Origin: Amblyomma americanum | Lineage: Eukaryota; Arthropoda; Arachnida; Ixodida; Ixodidae | Direction of reading: 5' to 3' | DNA: 64,000 nt | Assembly: GCF_052857255.1 (NCBI RefSeq) | Contig: NC_135497.1 | Location: forward strand, 187,641,127 to 187,705,126 | Shown: in pieces, positions 57,541 to 64,000 of the stretch | Layout of the letters: each line of letters opens with the position of its first letter | Numbering within the stretch: the stretch's first letter is position 1 | Notes under the pieces: model-generated | Told to the model about the DNA's origin: nothing | Database searches by the model: none | Seen by the model: the letters and a program-made list of their open reading frames with translations, nothing else | Position numbers and translations under genes: made by a program

Positions 57541-58960
57541 GCTTTCCACGCCGCCGCCGTCGTCGAGAAATGGCCTTGCGCCCCCGACTAGAAACGACCG
57601 CCACGCCGCCGCCGTTCGAAACCGAGTGGGGTGGGGGGGGGGGGGGGGGAGAGAATGCACGTCCAGGGACGAAGAGGAAGGAACGCCCAGCGAAACAGAG
57701 CGGCGAAAGACGGACTTTGCAGTTCTACTGAGCGAGTTCCACTCGGCCAGCTGTAGCTATCGCGTCACTCGAGGTTTAACCAGAGCTAAGCCACAGCCAT
57801 TTTTATGGTTTAGTGCTCAAGAGTTCACTGACGAATTTGGGCAACCTTTAGAACATAGATAAACATTGCTTTTGGTGTTTCAATATTTTTGCCTATTTTG
57901 TCTTTTTGTTTCTATGCTGTGCTACCCTTTCTCAAGAATTAATCCTATTATCAAGCCTTTAAATCGGGCTGTATCTCTGTTTCAACCATATATTACGCCC
58001 TCTCTCAAGAGCAGCGAGGGCCTCCCGTAAGGACTTTAGAACTGCTACGTTACTGTTATTTACATTATTGCTGTATACTTGCTATAAATTGGTTTTCCTA
58101 TTATACAGCTTTTCTCCTCTGCGACCCTTCTCCTTTATTATCCCTTCACGAATCCCATGTGGAGTATATTGTTTAGCCTCATTGTCATGGTTGCGTCCTC
58201 TGCCGTTTTTTTTCTTATCCGCACTTCATGGAGGTTAATAAAAATTGTGCCTTCTAGGGAGTGATCAGTCCACCAAACACCTAGGGTCCAAGCTTCACCA
58301 ATTCACCACGGACACACAACGCTTGCGCAGCGGTGCGGCTCGCACACATCTGCAGGTAGGAGAGAGGCGAGGCTCGCCTCCGAAAACAGGCCCCCTAGTT
58401 TACAAAAGTTATGCGGAAACCTAAGCAATTCTTACGATGCGTAAAAGCGAGAGCACTGCTTGTCTCTTGAGTTTTTGACGGGGACTTGGGAGGTGAACGT
58501 TGTTTCGCTGCAGCAGCTCACTTCGTACGTTTCGCTGCGTTGGTCCCGTACTTAATCGGCAATGAACTTCTGCCTCCGGTCACGCTTTGCTGTCCCGCCT
58601 GATGGTGTAGACACGAGCGGTTCAGCTGAAGGCCAAATCACCGCGGCGGCGAGTATACTTCCCCTTTTGTGTAATCTCTAGCCATGTTTACATGAATACA
58701 TGCATATGACAGGGGCGCATCGTATTTCCTAGTGTATCTCGCAGAGGTGACACGCCACTGTATTCATGTACATTAAGTCATGCGCAACAGTGGTATCTCA
58801 CCCATGCGGCGGAGGGGGTCAGCCGCTCCCATCTTGAGCCAGCACCCTCTGGAGATCTTTGCTTGAGCTTGGTCTGTTTTGTTATCTGAGTGAGGGAGTA
58901 TTGTACCCCAGGCAGGAGGAGGAGCGCCTCCAGACCTGTTTCCATTCATCGGGGAAGTCG
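57541..58960. other. Non-coding DNA, no gene seen
   Basis: A CCG-rich start and a G run near 57630-57650 give spurious frames. AT-rich sequence follows. Confidence 0.35.
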
Positions 58961-58966
58961 TCTTGC

Positions 58967-59005
58967 CTAGAGTCACTAAATAAAAGTTTTATTTAGTGAC
59001 TCTAG
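58967..59005. repeat. Perfect 39-nt palindrome
   Basis: CTAGAGTCACTAAATAAAA, one G, then its exact reverse complement. AATAAA occurs on both strands, so it could hold back-to-back poly(A) signals. Confidence 0.8.
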
Positions 59006-59212
59006 TGGTGACGTCACTCGCGCACGTGCGGCGTGTCTGCCACGAATTTCTGCCACGGCTTTCTGGCTACGACCTGGTTTTCGCACAAACGAAGTAATGC
59101 TCTAGCTTCAAAAGACACGTTTATTGCGGTCTTCCTCGAGCGAAACAGGCAATCACCCTGTTCCGGAGACGCGTAGCAAGCAAGGCGCCACGGCGCGCTC
59201 AGGGTGACATGG

Positions 59213-59969
59213 TGTTAGATCTCAGGTAGCAGCATCCATCGCTGCCACCAGTTGGGATTCAGGTAGCGTGACTGGGCCGGAGAAGAGACGAGGACGATCG
59301 GAGGAAGAAAACTTGGAAAACTTTATACAAGGACTATTTACAGTATGTACAAGTACGGGCAACTGAGAGGGCTTCTCAGTAAAAAGAGATTCTTAAAAGT
59401 CGAGAGTCTCTGATACCTCTCAAGAAGGGGGCTCTCTTGGCATCAAACCAGCAGCTCCTTAAATACTCTCCGTATTCCCCAGATCCCTAGCTGAGGAATA
59501 CAGTTCGAAAAATGATGTCCAATCACACGGTGGCACTGATGGTACAACCCACGGCAGGGCGGTCCTGATGTTTCTTCGCAGCTCGGTCGAGGGAAAGGGA
59601 ACAAGACCCGGTCACGTTGTCGTCCACGCGGCTTCCAGGTGGCCGCGCACGTGCGTCCGGAGGGCAGCTGCATGACACAGGAATGCTGGCTGTCTCCCCG
59701 CAGGTGTCGAAAGATCCTGCACTGGTGACCGGAACGAATACGCTTATGGGTTGTCGAAATATCCTGCACTGGTGACCGGAACGAGTACGCTTATGGTCGT
59801 CGCTGCCATTCCTGTTGAACACTATCGTTGCTATGGGGACGCTATCGTCGCTGCTTCCGGCATTCCTGTTCGAACACGTGGGGACGCTATTGTTGTCGTT
59901 CCCTCTGGCAGTCCTGCAGTCACGTCTCTTCGCCGAATTCCACGGTAGGAAGGAAGCGCGATCACAACA
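59213..59969 (-). mobile_element. 3' LTR (757 bp) of the Ty3/gypsy-type element
   Basis: Minus strand: starts TGTTGTGATCGCGC and ends GAGATCTAACA, with TGTT/AACA inverted ends. A purine-rich GGCGGCGGGGGTGC precedes it. The same family occurs at 37804-38551. It carries an embedded copy of the primer-binding-site-like TGGTGGCAGCG near its end (about 59241). It follows the pol region in the same orientation and is therefore read as its 3' LTR. Confidence 0.7.
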
Positions 59970-59984
59970 GCACCCCCGCCGCCA
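59970..59984 (-). other. Polypurine tract
   Basis: GGCGGCGGGGGTGC lies directly before TGTTGTG of the LTR, where plus-strand priming of an LTR element would occur. Confidence 0.5.
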
Positions 59985-60695
59985 GATATTGCGCCTGGAA
60001 GATGAACTGCTCGCACGTAGCTCGGCTGACTGGGCGTGGCAGGAACCAGATGCTCTTTGGGAGTCTTCTGATGACCTTCAGTGCCGAAGCTCGGCATCGC
60101 TTCTCTTCGTCAGATGGCAGTTTTGGGAAATTCTCTGCAATGCTAGCCAAAAGGGATCACAGACGCCAAACCACACCTGACAAAAGCACGTGCCCTCAGA
60201 ACCCACTCATACCGCCAGACCAAAACTCAGGGCCAAAACTGAACTTAGCAAAAAAACTTCAACTAAAACTTGAAGAGATCAAATATTTTGCCTGAATGAA
60301 CACATGGTGTCTCCCGACGAGTAGTATTGACAGGGCACCTGTCCAAGGCGTATGCTCCCGCTCGAGGCGCACTTGGATAGGAAAAAAAAAATCGCTAAAT
60401 TAAATCAGGTTGGTGCTTAGAGGGCACGCGGTACGGGAATAGGTGACTTGATTTGGCCGACGTGGCGTTCAATTTTGCCCGCCGCAATACCTAGAGTCAA
60501 GGTACGTTACACCACTCGTTCTTACTTATTCGTGGCCGAAATAAGGATACGTACTCCTAGGTATGCTACCTGATTATGAACAACATTACTGCGAAGAAAG
60601 TGGGAGATATGCGCTCTCCATTAGGAAGAGAATATGAAATAAACCTCCAAAACTACAAATTTGGGGAACATCCCCTTTTGTAAAATCTTTACTAG

Positions 60696-62062
60696 CTAAA
60701 AGGCTCGGCTTAGCCCGTCGGCATTTGTGTGGAGCGTGCCTTTCTTGTAGCGAACCTCGAAGCTGTGGTGCTGGAGTGCGAGGCTCTACCTCAGTATACG
60801 ACCATTTTTGGGCGACATATTGTGCAGCCAAGTCAAAGGGAAATGGTCCGTTTCTACTGTGAAACGGAACCCGGAGACGTAGCATGCCAGTTTGTCTATC
60901 GCCCAAACGAGGCATGCGCATTCTTTTTCAGACATGCTATACGCCTCTTCCCGCGTGCTGAGCTTGCGGCTCAAGTAAAGGACAGGCCGTGTGCGCCTGC
61001 CATCGCTTTCCTGGCAAAGAATAGCGCCTAACCCGCGGTCGCTGGCATCACATTGTATGATAAAGGGTTTCGAGAAATCTGGCGCAGCCAGTATTGGGCG
61101 CTCGCTTAGGGCCGTTTTCAGACTCTGAAATGCCTTCTCTTTCTTTTGGTTCCAAGAAAGATTGGCAGGCTCACTTTTTCTCAGCGCGTCGGTCAGGGGG
61201 CTGGCTAAATCAGAGCAGTCCTTTACATAATGCTGATAATAGCCTGCTAGGCCAAGAAAAGCCCTGAGTTCCGATTTTGTGGTTGGGCGACGGTACTCCA
61301 CCACGGCAGCCACTTTAAGTTCTGCAGGTCTGCGTTGGCCTCGTCCAACCACGTGCCCAGGATAGTTCCCTTCGGCGCACCCCAGGTGGCATTTTCCCGC
61401 CCTTACCGTTAAGCCAGCCTCAAGCAATCGGCTCAACACAATATGCAGGTGTTCAATGTGCTCCTCCCAGTTTTATGAGAAAACGGCCACGTCGTCAAGG
61501 TAGGGGAGAGCGAAGTTTGCAAGTCCCCGCTGCACTTGGTTCATTAACTTTGAAAAACAGTACGGAGCATTTTTCAAGCCGAAGCTCAACATTACAGGGC
61601 GAAACGTGCCCGCGGGGGACACGAATGCTGCGTACCTGCTGGCGCGCTCAGTGAGTGGCACCTGCCAGTAACCACGAACTAAATCCAGTGTGGATATATA
61701 TTCTGATTTAGCGACTGTTTCAACCCTCTCCTCGATGTTCGGAATGGGGTAGGTCTGGTCCACTGTGATTGAATTCAGTCTCCGGTAGTCCACGCAAGGT
61801 CTCGGATCCTTGCCTGGAACCTCTACAATAATGATTGGTGACGTATAGTCACTTTCACAGGGCACTATGACGCCAAGTTCGCACATACGGCGGATCTCCG
61901 TCTCAATGATTTCTTTTTGTCTTGGAGAGACACAGTATACGGTTTGCTCCTGATTGGCTGTTCGCTGGACAGCTGAATGTCGTGTTCGACGAGGGTTGTT
62001 TTTCCTGGCTTGTTTGAAACGCAGACGACGTTTTTCATGTCTCCTAGTTGATTTTCCGACAA
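60696..62062 (-). pseudogene. Reverse transcriptase and RNase H of the Ty3/gypsy-type element
   Basis: The start PGKTTLVEHDIQL, then MCELGVIVPCESDYTSPIII, DPRPCVDYRRLN and the catalytic LPYLDDVAVFS mark the RT. NWEEHIEHL, the thumb and GYYQHYVKDC, then FIIQCDASDRGLGAIL, SEKECACLVWAI and VETDHFPLTWL, mark RNase H with its Asp-Glu-Asp set. Stops at 61473 and 60786 and one frameshift near 61900 interrupt it. Confidence 0.85.
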
Positions 62063-62113
62063 ACGTGGCTCTTTGTTGATTGAATTTAGCAGCTCATTCG
62101 CTGCTGCTCGTCC

Positions 62114-63433
62114 TCATGTATGACATAAGGTGTGTCTGATGATTTCTTCCTCTGGCATGTTCAGCGCCATGTTAACCATGGCCTGACGCTGCACATAAGG
62201 CTTCATCAAATTACTGTGGACTATCCGATTGTGTTTGTTCTTAAATTTGACCTCATAGTTGGTGTCCGAAAGCTTGGACACCACCTTAGCTGGCCCTTCC
62301 CATTGCACCCCAAGCTTGTTCCTTTTTGATGGACGCAGCAACATCACCTGGTCACCAGATTGAAAGGTGCGCTTGCGTACAGATTTGTCGTAGTACACTT
62401 CAGACAGTGGCTGCGCTGCTCTGACATTTGCTTCCACGAGATCTCTGGTTTTCGCAAGTCTTTCCAGCAGTTTCAGGACGTATTCAACTACACAGGGAAC
62501 CTCTCCGTAACCCTCCCATGACTCCCTTAGCATGCGCAATGGGGTCCTCAAGTCACGCCCGTAGACTAGTTCAGCAGGGCTAAATCCTGTGCTTTCGTGG
62601 GGGACGGATCTCATTGCAAAGAGTGCTGCTGGAATGCAGCCTTCCCAATCTCCCTTATGCTCAAAACACAGAGACCTAAGTATCCGCTTTAGCACTGAGT
62701 GCATACGCTCGACTGGATTTGACAGAGGGTGGTGAATGGAACTGCGGATTATTTTAATCCCACACCGTTCAAAGAACGTTGTTGTCAAGCAGCTTGTGAA
62801 CACGCTCCCGTTATCGGTTTGAATATTTGCAGGGAACCCCACGCGAGAGCAAATTGACAAAAGGGCGTCTACAACGCATGCGGAACTTAGCTCCTTCAAG
62901 GGAATGGCCTTGGGAAATTTGGTTGCCACGCACAGTGAGGTCAGAATGTAGCGACAGCCAGAGTTGGACGCTGGCAGTGGGCCGACCGTATCTATTACAA
63001 GACGCCGAAAGGGCTCTGTAATTATGGGAACTAGTGTCATGGGTGCTTTCCATTTATCCGTCGACTTGCCGACCCGCTGGCAGGTGTCGCAAGATCTAAC
63101 AAGCTGTTCCACATCTTTCCAGCAGCGAGGCCAGTAATATTAGAGGACTAATATAGCTTTTGTTTTCTTTATGCCCAGGTGGCCCGCCCATGCATTTCCG
63201 TGTGCGAGCTCTAGAAGCTGCCGCCGGTACTTCTCAGGCACCAGGAGTTGCTCATATGCGCGTCCCTTTGAGTCGCAGTATTTCCGGTACTGAAGGCCTG
63301 ATTTCTCATGAAAGCTGATGTTCTTTCTGGCGACTCCCTCGCTCACTTTATTGCTTAGAGCTCTTAACGATGGGTCGTTTTTCTGCTCTGCAATAAGTGC
63401 TTTCCCATCAACCTTAGTCAACTCCTCCAACAA
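62114..63433 (-). pseudogene. Integrase region of the Ty3/gypsy-type element
   Basis: The zinc-binding part shows LELAHGNAWAGHLGIKKTK, then SCDTCQRVGKS. The core shows LVIDTVGPLP (first Asp), IQTDNGSVFTS (second Asp) and SNPVERMHSVLK (Glu), followed by a C-terminal GDQVMLLRPS and GVQWEGPAKVVSKL domain. One TAA at 63140 interrupts it. Catalytic residues are otherwise retained. Confidence 0.85.
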
Positions 63434-63999
63434 GTCGAAGCAGGTGTTAATGTCGAACCCTTCGCGTTGGTTCCTGTTGCCCCATTCTCTACGGAATCGG
63501 CAGTTCCTTGCATTTCATGAGCTACCGCTGGTTCGGGAACACCTTCATGGTCATGCTCATGCGGTTTAGACGAATCAGTTTTTCTGCAAGGATCCCCCGG
63601 CTGGTCGGGAGAGTGTTTCGGTTCTTGCACATTTATCGGAGCGCAGTCGAGTTTCTTTGCGAGCTCTGGCGCTCGAGAACGTGTTAGCGCCATGCAAGCC
63701 AGGCCCGAGGTGAAAGAGAGACCTTTCTCTTTCAGCAGCTGCTCGGATTTGTTCGAAAACAGGTAGGGCAAGTGTGTCGGCAAGCTTGCGCTAACTGCCG
63801 CTTCTGTGTCTAGCCTGACAAAAGTCCCCTCTAGGGTCACCTTCGCTATAGGCAAGCATGCACTCTGTTCTTCGGCGACCTGCTTAATCCAGGCGCATTC
63901 GCCGGTGTAGTCCGTGGAGGAAACACAGGACGGGTGAGCAACATCCATGGTAGCCGCTGAATCCCGCAGTGCCCTGAATTTCTTGCCATTTATAACCAC
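63418..63999 (-). pseudogene. Retropepsin-like and linker region, truncated by window edge
   Basis: The frame opens in VINGKKFRALRDSAATM, in which RDSAAT occupies the place of the protease D(S/T)GA box. An Asp/Glu-rich linker follows (GVPEPAVAHEMQ). The frame is lost near 63450, just before the integrase zinc finger. Confidence 0.5.
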
Positions 64000-64000
64000 G

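Larger units (their letters stand above)
60696..63999 (-). pseudogene. Ty3/gypsy-type pol with order protease-integrase-RT-RNase H
   Basis: Minus strand from the window edge: a retropepsin-like start (VINGKKFRALRDSAATMDVA), the integrase zinc finger and core (63433-62114), RT (62062-61473) and RNase H (61439-60696). The end NADGLSRAF is followed directly by a stop. Integrase thus precedes RT, unlike standard Ty3/gypsy. Only one in-frame TGA separates the two, so they belong to one frame. Damage includes a protease-integrase frameshift near 63450, TAA at 63140, TGA near 62114, a frameshift near 61900, TAA at 61473 and TAG at 60786. Gag and the 5' LTR lie outside the window. The element is inactive. 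Confidence 0.8.

Noticed and set aside
60696..63999. Two separate gypsy fragments placed side by side
   Set aside because: The integrase and RT frames are in register apart from one stop, and the pol ends right after RNase H. A rearrangement is not fully excluded.

Overview
This window is an animal nuclear genome segment, most likely from a hard tick (Ixodidae). The strongest evidence is at least a dozen copies or fragments of a tRNA-derived SINE whose head, core and tail match what I remember of the tick SINE 'Ruka'. Spliced genes, (TA)n microsatellites and mixed DNA, LINE, LTR and Penelope elements fit the same picture. There is no prokaryotic organisation: no operons, ribosome binding sites or CRISPR arrays.

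Host genes lie only in the left quarter. A complete six-exon gene on the + strand (13120-16708) encodes a 231-residue FSAF1/C1orf131 homologue, a nucleolar 40S assembly factor. About 0.74 kb away, on the opposite strand, starts a second gene, of which three phase-compatible exons are visible (12383 down to 6480). It encodes a Gln/Ala/Pro-rich protein I do not recognise, and the gene continues leftwards. The two are arranged head to head and may share a promoter.

The rest, about 18.6-64 kb, is a dense nest of mobile elements. A structurally complete P-type DNA transposon (26728-30859) has terminal inverted repeats, a perfect 7-bp target duplication, one intron and a 936-residue THAP-domain transposase with all expected acidic residues. 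A second, different P-type element (46340-50705) also has TIRs and a 7-bp duplication. Its gene is broken by several lesions, and a SINE with a 16-bp duplication has inserted into its 3' end. Penelope-like elements occur at 31.8-33.9 kb (split by a solo LTR) and at 43.4 kb. Hairpin motifs resembling hammerhead ribozymes sit beside three (TA)n tracts. LINE remnants include an I-clade-like RT/RNase H copy, an ORF1 plus endonuclease 5' piece, a Tx1/L1-like copy hit by two SINEs, and several 3' ends. A decayed mariner, a TRIM-like 759-bp element and two ~750-bp LTRs are also present.

The right end (59213-63999, - strand) holds a decayed Ty3/gypsy-type element whose pol order reads protease-integrase-RT-RNase H, with the reading frame ending just after RNase H. 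This unusual order resembles Gmr1-type elements. Nothing here forms a pathway. The biological interest is in the complete P element, the reordered pol, the modular SINE family, the possible ribozyme motifs, and the nesting history that the target duplications make readable.
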